Shown here in pieces: positions 1 through 5,202 of a stretch of 5,611 nt of DNA. Where the stretch lies: the NCBI GenBank assembly GCA_020718945.1, contig DYRB01000224.1, forward strand, positions 1-5,611, in the 5' to 3' direction. The notes under the pieces are model-generated. The model was not told the DNA's origin and made no database searches. It saw nothing but the letters and a program-made list of their open reading frames with translations. This stretch comes from Lamprocystis purpurea. Its GTDB lineage: Bacteria; Pseudomonadota; Gammaproteobacteria; Chromatiales; Chromatiaceae. A program made the position numbers and the translations under genes. Each line of letters begins with the position of its first letter. Within the stretch, counting starts at the first letter, position 1.

Positions 1-517
1 AGCGCCTCCCCACCCCGCCCCCAGTATCGAGCTTCTCCAGCAACTGCGGCGTCACCTCCTCAAACCGCACCAGCTCCCCCTGGTGATCGGCCCGAAATGC
101 CTCCGCGTCCTCGCCGCTGGCCAGGGGCACCAGATCGTGACCCATGGGGCCCAGCACGTCCGAGCCGACCACAAACCAGGCCGAGCGGGCGTCGATGCGG
201 GCCAGGTCGTAGTACTCGGTGACGGCGATCTTGGCGATGGTCTCCCGCTCCCGCCCCGGGGCGTACTTGCCCAGGTCGAAGAGGTACTTGAACAGGTCCT
301 TGGCGCCGTCGAAGTGGACCGTATGACCGTCGGCGTAGACCACAGTGGCGACCCATTCCGGGTACTTGGCCACGAACATGCCGCAGACCGGGCAGGTGTC
401 GGTGGGGCCGGGGTTCGGGACTTCCAGGCCCTTGGCCGCCAGGGCGGGGGCTGTTGCCACCAGGACGGTGAGGGCCAGGAGGGCCCCCAGGAAAGTGCGA
501 TGAGCCTGTCTGTTCAC
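1..517 (-). CDS. nosL: NosL-family periplasmic copper-binding protein (3' end outside window)
   Basis: NosL proteins bind Cu(I) in the periplasm and support copper delivery to nitrous oxide reductase. The 172 visible codons start with a basic N-terminus and a hydrophobic stretch (about residues 9-27) ending in ALA-AKG, which looks like an ordinary signal peptidase I site. There is no lipobox, although many NosL proteins are lipoproteins. The family hallmark CPVCGM lies at residues 42-47. It is followed by a DGHTVHFDGAKDLFKY segment, an IDARSAWFVVGSD segment (108-120) and GPMGHDLVPL (123-132); the order matches NosL throughout. The GTG start overlaps the stop of the upstream SafE-like gene (GTGA), which implies coupled translation; no strong Shine-Dalgarno is seen. 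The final visible residues (from about 165, Gly/Arg-rich) run off the window, so the C-terminus is unknown. The family call is secure; whether it serves a real N2O reductase or another copper enzyme cannot be seen. Confidence 0.92.
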   Translation of the reverse strand, partial: MNRQAHRTFLGALLALTVLVATAPALAAKGLEVPNPGPTDTCPVCGMFVAKYPEWVATVVYADGHTVHFDGAKDLFKYLFDLGKYAPGRERETIAKIAVTEYYDLARIDARSAWFVVGSDVLGPMGHDLVPLASGEDAEAFRADHQGELVRFEEVTPQLLEKLDTGGGVGRR

Positions 518-1203
518 CAGTTCCCCAACTTGCGCATGACGTTGAAATAGTCCACACCCTGAATCAGGGTGCTGATCCCCATCAGGATCACGGCCAGGGC
601 CGCGACCTTGAGAAATCCGCCGCGCAGCCGCTGACCGAGTTGGCCGAACAGCAGGCTGGCCAGCAGCATGGTCGGCAAGGTGCCCAGGCCGAAGACGGCC
701 AGCAACAGGGCCCCGTCCAATGGGCTGGGGGCCGTGGTCGCCTTCACCGCCATGGACAGGGTCAAGGCGCAGGGCATGAGCCCGTTGATCAGGCCCCCCA
801 GGGCCGCACCCGGCACGCCCCCGGCGGCGGCGGCCCGGGCGAAGAGCCCGCGCAGCCAGCGTGCCGGGGCCAAGCCCACCGCCAGTCGGGTGTTCAGCAG
901 CCCCATGACCTCCAGGCCCAGGGCTATGACCACCAGGCCGGCGACGATCTGGAGTATCCCCTGCACCTTGCCCAGCAGGCCGGTGGAGATCAGGGCCACC
1001 CCGGCCAGGGCGGCGATGGCCCCGACCAGGCTGTAGACCCCGATGCGGGCCCCATGGTAGGCGGCATAGGCGGCGGGACCGGCCCCGCCCTGGGCCGCCT
1101 TCATGAAGAAGCCGCACACCAGGGCCCCGCACATGCCGATGCAGTGACCGGCCGCGAACAGGCCGGAGACGAAGGCGAGGGAATAGTCGAGCCCGGTGCT
1201 CAG
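514..1203 (-). CDS. SafE/DsbD_2-type polytopic membrane protein (sulfite exporter TauE/SafE family, COG2836-like)
   Basis: A 229-residue, very hydrophobic protein with about six membrane segments (roughly 6-33, 54-75, 80-103, 132-157, 162-186, 197-216). The first segment carries GHCIGMCG (19-26), and a later one carries NGLMPCA (140-146). Both are hallmarks of the COG2836 / DsbD_2 group, which is distantly related to the CcdA/DsbD transmembrane domain that passes electrons across the membrane through paired cysteines. The 'sulfite exporter' database name is not strong evidence of function. Between the TlpA-like stop and GHCIGMCG there is no in-frame ATG, GTG or TTG. CTG at 1203-1201 is the only sensible start: it overlaps the TlpA-like stop as CTGA, sits 7 nt after a GGGAGG ribosome site, and gives a normal-length N-terminal helix. 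Its place between a thioredoxin lipoprotein and NosL suggests it feeds reductant to, or moves copper for, that pair (inference). Confidence 0.85.
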   Translation of the reverse strand: MSTGLDYSLAFVSGLFAAGHCIGMCGALVCGFFMKAAQGGAGPAAYAAYHGARIGVYSLVGAIAALAGVALISTGLLGKVQGILQIVAGLVVIALGLEVMGLLNTRLAVGLAPARWLRGLFARAAAAGGVPGAALGGLINGLMPCALTLSMAVKATTAPSPLDGALLLAVFGLGTLPTMLLASLLFGQLGQRLRGGFLKVAALAVILMGISTLIQGVDYFNVMRKLGNW

Positions 1204-1739
1204 GGCGGCGCCTCCCGCAGCAGGGACTCCGCCAGGCCGGCGAAGGTCTCGGCGCTGGCCTCCCCCAGGATCTGGTTGCGGATCTTGCCCTGGCGGTCCA
1301 CGAACCAGGTGATGGGCAGCCCGACTACCCCATAGAGCCCCGCCACCTCGGCGTCCGGGTCCAGGGCGACGGCGTAGCTGATCCCCAGGTCGCGGACGAA
1401 GCGCCCGGCGACCTCCGGGGACTGTGCCACGTTCACCGCCAGGATGGTCAGACCCGAATCCCGCAGCCGGGCGTAGACGGGCTCTATGGCCTGCATCTCG
1501 GGCCTGCAGAAGGGGCACCAGTCGGCCCAGAAGCGCAGGGCCACCACCCGGCCGCGGTAGTCGTCCGGGAAGCGGCCCTGGGTCCCGTCCAGCCCCTGGA
1601 CCTCGAAGCCCGGGGCCGGGTCGCCGGCCTTCGGGGCCGGGGACCCGCCGCCGCAGCCGGCCAGCCCAGCCACCAGCACAGCCACCAGCACGGAGGCCAA
1701 GGCCGCCAGGCCCAGGTGCCGCAGGGCGCGCCGGGCCAT
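1200..1739 (-). CDS. TlpA/ResA-like thioredoxin-fold lipoprotein
   Basis: A 179-residue membrane-anchored thiol-disulfide protein, probably facing the periplasm. The N-terminus is a lipoprotein signal: basic residues, a hydrophobic stretch (9-27) and the lipobox LAGC with lipidated Cys29, followed by a short Gly/Pro linker. The thioredoxin domain covers about 39-176. It has the GDPAPGFEVQGLDG entry strand typical of AhpC-TSA/Redoxin TlpA proteins, RVVALRFWADWCPFC with the active site at Cys75 and Cys78, and the cis-proline loop GLPITWFVD (Pro142). Relatives reduce apocytochrome c or copper-site cysteines (ResA, CcmG, TlpA). With NosL and a SafE/DsbD_2 protein directly downstream, keeping NosL or a client copper site reduced is the likely job, but this is inferred. 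The ATG lies 2 nt after the stop of the upstream gene. The family call is firm; the partner is not known. Confidence 0.92.
   Translation of the reverse strand: MARRALRHLGLAALASVLVAVLVAGLAGCGGGSPAPKAGDPAPGFEVQGLDGTQGRFPDDYRGRVVALRFWADWCPFCRPEMQAIEPVYARLRDSGLTILAVNVAQSPEVAGRFVRDLGISYAVALDPDAEVAGLYGVVGLPITWFVDRQGKIRNQILGEASAETFAGLAESLLREAPP
1211..1216 (-). promoter_or_regulatory. Shine-Dalgarno GGGAGG deciding the CTG start of the SafE-like gene
   Basis: On the minus strand GGGAGG is followed by a 7-nt spacer and then CTG (1203-1201), the first codon consistent with the length of the SafE-like protein. The site lies inside the last codons of the TlpA-like gene. It is the strongest ribosome-site match in the minus-strand operon, and it supports initiation at a non-standard codon. 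Confidence 0.65.
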
Positions 1740-1741
1740 GG

Positions 1742-2749
1742 TCAGCCCGCCCCGCCGATCAGGACCAGGCCGGAGCGGGCCACGATCAGGGCCGTCCACA
1801 GGGTGAGGAAGCCGAACAGCCAGAGCGAGGCCAGGGTCAGGTGGCGGGCCATAGGTTCCACCAGGCCGCTCAGGCTCTGCACGCCAGCGAAGGGGCGCAC
1901 CACCCCGCTGCCGATGCCGAGCGCCGTGGCCAGGAACAGGGGGACATAGAGCAGATAGCCCTGGTAGCCGTACTCGGCCTTGAGCAGGCAGAAGGGGCAG
2001 TGGTGGTGGGGGTGCTCGTACACATAGAGGGACACGAAGGAGACTATGGCCACCAGGGTGACGACGAAGGCCAGGGCGCTGGCCAGGGCATAGCCGTAGC
2101 CTAACAGCGGCCGGCGCAGGCTGCCGAGCCCCAGGCCCAGGGTCAGCCCCAGGGTGCCGAAGAACAGGGCCATGGCCGGGCCGGCCGGCAGCCCCGCCAG
2201 TTCTGACCCCAGGGCCTTGCGGTTGCTGCCGAACAGGCTGCCGCAGCAGGAGGTGATCACGTCCGTGTCCATGGCCAGGAAGAAGCGCGCCTGGAACCAG
2301 GTCTCGGCCAAAATCAGCGGCGCGATGAGGAACAGCAGGCCGTACTTGACCCGGGTCAGGGGGTAGTCCCAGCCCCGGGTGTCCAGCCGGTGCAGGATGA
2401 GCCAGGTGGAGGCGGCGAAGAACACCAGTATCTTCAACATCAGGGCCGGGAAGCCGAAGGCCGAGGTGTTGAGCGTCCCCACGGCGCACATGGCCCCGAC
2501 GAACAGGGGGGCCAGGCGGTCGGCGTTGTAGACGAACAGCAGCAGGCCCAGGGCCTCGCTGGCCAGGACGAAGGCGACCAGGGTCGAGATGAGATAGGTG
2601 TGCCGCTCCAGGCCCAGTTGCAGCTCGCTGCCGCTGGCCAGGTCCCAGTGGCGGATCAGGTGCCAGCCGAAGGCGGCGGAGTAGGCCAGCATCAGGCTCC
2701 CCACCAGGGAGGCGATGACCAGGGCGACCATGGCCGGGTTGAGGACCAT
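1742..2749 (-). CDS. Unrecognised polytopic membrane protein with SCCG and HPHHHCPFC motifs
   Basis: I do not recognise a named family. The product is 335 residues with about eight predicted membrane helices (near 7-28, 53-74, 80-97, 101-119, 137-158, 192-210, 215-243, 265-283, with a last one near 305-324). Potential ligands cluster at helix edges: Cys88 in a MCAVGTLN segment, Cys168-Cys169 in ITSCCGS, and an acidic-His-Cys stretch EHPHHHCPFC (245-254) with His246, His248-250, Cys251 and Cys254. Such a motif could bind copper, zinc or heme, or could be redox-active; nothing in the sequence decides between these. The ATG start is 4 nt after the ABC ATPase stop; a second in-frame ATG (residue 7) is a possible alternative. 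Being locked between an ABC transporter and a TlpA-like lipoprotein suggests a membrane partner in the same envelope process. The coding call is strong because of the long hydrophobic pattern and the operon packing. Confidence 0.85.
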   Translation of the reverse strand: MVLNPAMVALVIASLVGSLMLAYSAAFGWHLIRHWDLASGSELQLGLERHTYLISTLVAFVLASEALGLLLFVYNADRLAPLFVGAMCAVGTLNTSAFGFPALMLKILVFFAASTWLILHRLDTRGWDYPLTRVKYGLLFLIAPLILAETWFQARFFLAMDTDVITSCCGSLFGSNRKALGSELAGLPAGPAMALFFGTLGLTLGLGLGSLRRPLLGYGYALASALAFVVTLVAIVSFVSLYVYEHPHHHCPFCLLKAEYGYQGYLLYVPLFLATALGIGSGVVRPFAGVQSLSGLVEPMARHLTLASLWLFGFLTLWTALIVARSGLVLIGGAG

Positions 2750-2753
2750 GGCG

Positions 2754-3422
2754 TCAGTCCAGTTGGCCGTCGCGCAGCCCGACCACCAGATCCACCTCCG
2801 GGGCCTGGCAGATCAAGGGGTCGTGGCTGGTCATGAGCAGCGTCTTGCCCTGGGCCTTGAGGTCCCGAACTATGTCCAGGAAGCGCCGGGACAGCTCGGT
2901 GTCCAGGTTGGCGGTGGGCTCGTCGGCCAGGATCACGTCCGGGTCGTTGACCAGGGCCCGGGCTATGGCGGCCCGCTGGGCCTGGCCGCCGGACAGCCAC
3001 TCCACCCGCGCCTGGGCGTGCTCGGCCAGGTCCAGGGACTCCAGCAACCCATGGGCACGCCGTCGCAGGTCCCGGCGGGTCAGGCCCAGGGGATAGGCCG
3101 GGAGCATGACGTTCTGCTCCACCGTCAGCCCCCGCACCAGGTTGAACTGCTGGAAGACGAAGCCGAAGGTCTGGCGCCGCAACCCGGTGAGGAAGCGCTC
3201 GGTCATGCCCGACACATCCCGCCCGTGCAGCCGCACCCGCCCTGAGGTCGGCCGCGCCAGGCAGCCGACCAGGGTCAGCAGCGTGGTCTTGCCCGAGCCA
3301 CTGGGGCCGCGCAGCACCGTGACCTGCTGGGCCGGGACTTGCAGCGACACCCCGCGCACCGCCCAGAGCTCGTTGTGGCGGCCCTGGTTGAAGGCCTTGC
3401 GGACATCCATCAGCTCGATCAT
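2754..3422 (-). CDS. ABC transporter ATP-binding protein, LolD/MacB type
   Basis: A 222-residue cytoplasmic ATPase with every required motif: Walker A GPSGSGKTT (39-47), Q-loop Gln91 in FVFQQFNL, signature LSGGQ (143-147), Walker B VILADEP (163-169) with catalytic Glu168, D-loop ANLD (171-174) and switch His200. The FGFVFQQFNL and DEPTANLD forms are typical of the LolD/MacB/FtsE group, which pairs with FtsX-fold permeases and powers lipoprotein release or mechanical work at the periplasmic face rather than simple import. The ATG overlaps the stop of the permease gene (ATGA), so the two are co-translated and almost certainly form one complex, probably a homodimer of each. An upstream in-frame extension exists but is arginine-rich and lies within the permease gene, so it was not used. 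Substrate unknown. Confidence 0.95.
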   Translation of the reverse strand: MIELMDVRKAFNQGRHNELWAVRGVSLQVPAQQVTVLRGPSGSGKTTLLTLVGCLARPTSGRVRLHGRDVSGMTERFLTGLRRQTFGFVFQQFNLVRGLTVEQNVMLPAYPLGLTRRDLRRRAHGLLESLDLAEHAQARVEWLSGGQAQRAAIARALVNDPDVILADEPTANLDTELSRRFLDIVRDLKAQGKTLLMTSHDPLICQAPEVDLVVGLRDGQLD

Positions 3423-4555
3423 TGGCGCATCACCGCGTCGGGGTCGGCGACGGCGGAACGCCACACCGGGACCAGGGTAGCCAGGGCATAGGGAAACACC
3501 GTGAGGAAGAACAGGGTGAAGACCTGGAAGGGATCGACCTGGGGGGTCAGGGCGAAGTCCGGGTAGAGCACCGACCAGCCCTTGAGCACCGGCACGAAGA
3601 GCGAGGCGGAGAAGGCCGCCACATGCACATAGGCGGCGAGATAGCCGAGCAGGAAGGCGAAGACCGACACCAGCAGCCCCTCCCAGAGCTTCATGGCCAG
3701 GATGTCGGAGGTCTCCCAGCCGATGGCCTTGAGCACCCCGATCTCCCGGCGCTCCTCGGCGGACAGGCCCGAGGCCTTGTCCCAGGCGAGGATCATGAAG
3801 GCCAGCACGGCCCCGGACAGCAGCACCATGACCATGCCCTCGCGCCAGTCGAACAGGGCCGCATAGGTGCGCAGTATCTCCTCGCGGATGATGGGGCGGG
3901 TGTCCGGCAGGTCGCGCTGCACCTTCTGGGCGACCTTGGCCACCTCCCGGGGGTTGCGGACCTTCAGCACCAGATCGGTGTAGAGCCCGGCGGGGATGCC
4001 GAAGAAGGCGCGGAAGTCCGCCTCGGCGATCAGGACCAGGTCGGCGGCGACCAGGGCCGAGTCGGTGGGGAGTATGCCCTGCACCGACAGGGGGAAGGCC
4101 CGCCCGTCATGGGTCCGCAGGGACAGCACGTCCCCGACCCCCAGGCGCCAGAAGCGCGCCAGGGTCGGGCCGACCTGCATGGTCCCCGGGGGTGGCGGGT
4201 CGGTCAGGGGCACCATCAAGGTGTAGTTGGCCTGGGTGGCGGGGTCGTAGTAATAGCCCCAGAGGCGCCCCTGGGCGCTGGCCACCCCGCGCAGCCCGGC
4301 CAGGCGCTCCAGATGGGCGGCGGGGACCAGGTCCATGCGCCCGGCCACCAGGCGCTGCACCGTGATCTCCGGGGCCTGGGCCAGCAACAGGGCCGCCTCC
4401 CGGCGCAGGGCCTGGCTGAACAGCAGGACCGAGGCCAGGACAAAGACCATCAGGGCATAGACCACCAGCAGGGCCAGGTTGCGGCCCTTGCGGCGGGCCA
4501 GGGCCTCTACCGTGAAGTCAATCAGGTGACGCTGTCGCTGGAGCCAAGGGGTCAT
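3419..4555 (-). CDS. FtsX/LolC-fold ABC transporter permease
   Basis: A 378-residue inner-membrane permease with the MacB/LolC topology. One N-terminal helix (about 27-48) is followed by a large periplasmic domain (about 50-240) and three C-terminal helices (about 241-258, 293-313, 345-366). The cytoplasmic loop between helices 2 and 3 (EERREIGVLKAIGWETSDI, 267-285) is the typical FtsX coupling region, and the protein ends with WRSAVADPDAVMR, the common family tail. No separate substrate-binding protein is next to it, as expected for this class. The ATG at 4555-4553 was chosen; an in-frame TTG at 4570 would add five residues, and neither has a clear ribosome site. The gene begins 38 nt inside the small upstream gene, so its translation probably depends on that gene. 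The periplasmic domain has an unusual Tyr-rich stretch (YYYDPATQANYT, 101-112). The family is certain, the cargo is not. Confidence 0.93.
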   Translation of the reverse strand: MTPWLQRQRHLIDFTVEALARRKGRNLALLVVYALMVFVLASVLLFSQALRREAALLLAQAPEITVQRLVAGRMDLVPAAHLERLAGLRGVASAQGRLWGYYYDPATQANYTLMVPLTDPPPPGTMQVGPTLARFWRLGVGDVLSLRTHDGRAFPLSVQGILPTDSALVAADLVLIAEADFRAFFGIPAGLYTDLVLKVRNPREVAKVAQKVQRDLPDTRPIIREEILRTYAALFDWREGMVMVLLSGAVLAFMILAWDKASGLSAEERREIGVLKAIGWETSDILAMKLWEGLLVSVFAFLLGYLAAYVHVAAFSASLFVPVLKGWSVLYPDFALTPQVDPFQVFTLFFLTVFPYALATLVPVWRSAVADPDAVMRQ

Positions 4556-4865
4556 GGGCGGTTCGGCCAAAGAAGGGCGGAGGGGCCATCATGGACCCGG
4601 AGGGGAAATGCTCCAGGGCCATAGGGTGGTCCTGAAAGGCGGCGTGGCGGTCGGCCTGGGTCGGGTGGCGGGTGTAGCGGGCCTCGGTGAACAGGGCCAG
4701 GTCCGTCAGGCCCAGCCGAGCCACCAGGTTGCGGCCCTCCCGTGTGGCCCCGTCCAAGCGACCCCCGGCAAGGGCGGCATGGAGGAAGGTCGCCGCCGCC
4801 GCCAGGGTAAGGGCCAGCAGGGCGACCAGGGCCAGGTCACCCCGGGTCCGGTGGCCCCGGGTCAC
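4518..4865 (-). CDS. Small membrane-anchored protein with His/Met-rich C-terminal half (hypothetical)
   Basis: A 115-residue protein of no family I can name. A short basic N-terminus is followed by one hydrophobic helix (about 10-33) that could be an uncleaved anchor or a signal peptide, then a soluble part expected in the periplasm. Residues 60-93 (roughly TEARYTRHPTQADRH through DHPMALEHFPSGSMM) hold His67, His74, His80 and His86 with Met82, Met92 and Met93, a pattern that could ligate copper. GTG (4865-4863) is the first start in its open frame, which is closed by a TGA at 4922-4920; the ribosome site before it is weak. It is the first gene of the minus-strand operon and overlaps the permease start by 38 nt, which argues that it is translated and works with that transporter. 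The non-random composition and the overlap support a real gene; the function is unknown. Confidence 0.7.
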   Translation of the reverse strand: MTRGHRTRGDLALVALLALTLAAAATFLHAALAGGRLDGATREGRNLVARLGLTDLALFTEARYTRHPTQADRHAAFQDHPMALEHFPSGSMMAPPPFFGRTAHDPLAPATASPD

Positions 4866-5082
4866 GGGTGCGCCTGAGTGATCATGGGCTGGTACCTCGA
4901 TGGGTGGTCTGTCCGTCCATCAGGGGGCCGCGGGCGTCGGGGAATCCGGGTGCAGTCTCGCGACTTAGGACAGCGAAGTGCGAGGGGGCCTATGGTAGTG
5001 TATCGAGCGTCCCGTCGCCAGGCCCGGCGCCCTAATCGTAACTTCATGATGCTACACACGAAATATCGGGTCCCCGGGGTCA

Positions 5083-5115
5083 GGGCCGGGCTGCGACCCG
5101 GTGTCGCACCGGCCC
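5083..5115. repeat. 13-bp imperfect inverted repeat (hairpin or operator)
   Basis: GGGCCGG (5083-5089) pairs with CCGGCCC (5109-5115), and TGCGAC (5092-5097) pairs with GTCGCA (5103-5108). This gives 13 bp with a 2-nt bulge (5090-5091) and a 5-nt loop. A second palindrome overlaps it, CCGGTG-TCG-CACCGG (5098-5112). No T-run follows on the plus strand and no A-run precedes it, so it is not a normal intrinsic terminator in either direction. Its place upstream of the candidate rightward promoter fits a regulator-binding site. Confidence 0.55.
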
Positions 5116-5166
5116 GGGCCTGGGCTGTGACGATTTGACGCAGTAGGCCGGTCGGTAGCCAAAGTT

Positions 5167-5172
5167 TAGAAT
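5167..5172 (+). promoter_or_regulatory. Candidate -10 element (TAGAAT) for the rightward nosL-like gene
   Basis: TAGAAT matches TATAAT at five of six positions and lies 30 nt before the ATG, giving a plausible short leader of about 24 nt. No -35 is found at 16-18 nt; the nearest good match, TTGACG (5135-5140), is 26 nt away. If this is the promoter it probably needs an activator. Confidence 0.35.
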
Positions 5173-5192
5173 CCGCCGGTCCCGTCAACCCC

Positions 5193-5197
5193 GGAGG
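5193..5197 (+). promoter_or_regulatory. Shine-Dalgarno GGAGG for the rightward nosL-like gene
   Basis: A perfect GGAGG with a 5-nt spacer to the ATG at 5203 fixes the start codon of the rightward gene. Confidence 0.8.
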
Positions 5198-5202
5198 CTG
5201 TC

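Larger units (their letters stand above)
4866..5202. promoter_or_regulatory. Divergent intergenic region between the two transcription units
   Basis: This 337-nt gap separates the leftward seven-gene operon from the rightward nosL-like gene, so it must hold promoters for both. It contains several short open frames on both strands, but their products are arginine- and proline-rich and lack recognisable motifs. The most AT-rich part (about 5031-5068) includes a leftward TACGAT (5040-5035) that might be a -10 element, with no good -35. The right end holds a TAGAAT candidate for the rightward gene. A GC-rich hairpin lies at 5083-5115. I see no clear FNR, NarL, CueR or sigma-54 site. Confidence 0.6.

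Noticed and set aside
60..557. 165-residue minus-strand open frame over the NosL region
   Set aside because: It is Gly/Pro/Arg-rich and out of frame with the NosL product, which carries CPVCGM, a signal peptide and GPMG. The NosL frame from GTG 517 is the real gene.
640..1335. 231-residue plus-strand open frame
   Set aside because: It lies antisense to the SafE-like gene and part of the TlpA-like gene, and encodes a low-complexity Gln/Gly-rich product with no ribosome site. It is a shadow frame.
3422..4624. 400-residue open frame on the plus strand opposite the permease
   Set aside because: It is antisense to a permease with clear FtsX motifs. Its product is Gly/Gln/His-rich without domains, a typical shadow of GC-rich codon bias.
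5083..5115. Hairpin as an intrinsic terminator
   Set aside because: No T-run follows the stem on either strand, and no gene ends next to it; both flanking units begin here.
4878..5138. 86-residue plus-strand open frame in the intergenic region
   Set aside because: Arg-rich composition and no motif; it lies opposite another non-credible frame and upstream of a gene that has its own clear start.
5135..5172. TTGACG and TAGAAT as a sigma-70 promoter pair
   Set aside because: The spacing is 26 nt, far beyond the usual 16-18. Only the TAGAAT element is kept, as a weak candidate.
4862..5188. 108-residue minus-strand open frame ending in a GTGA overlap with the small gene
   Set aside because: The overlap looked operon-like, but the product is rich in Arg/Pro/Thr with no domain. 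It spans the divergent promoter region and the hairpin. A coding leader is not excluded but is unsupported.
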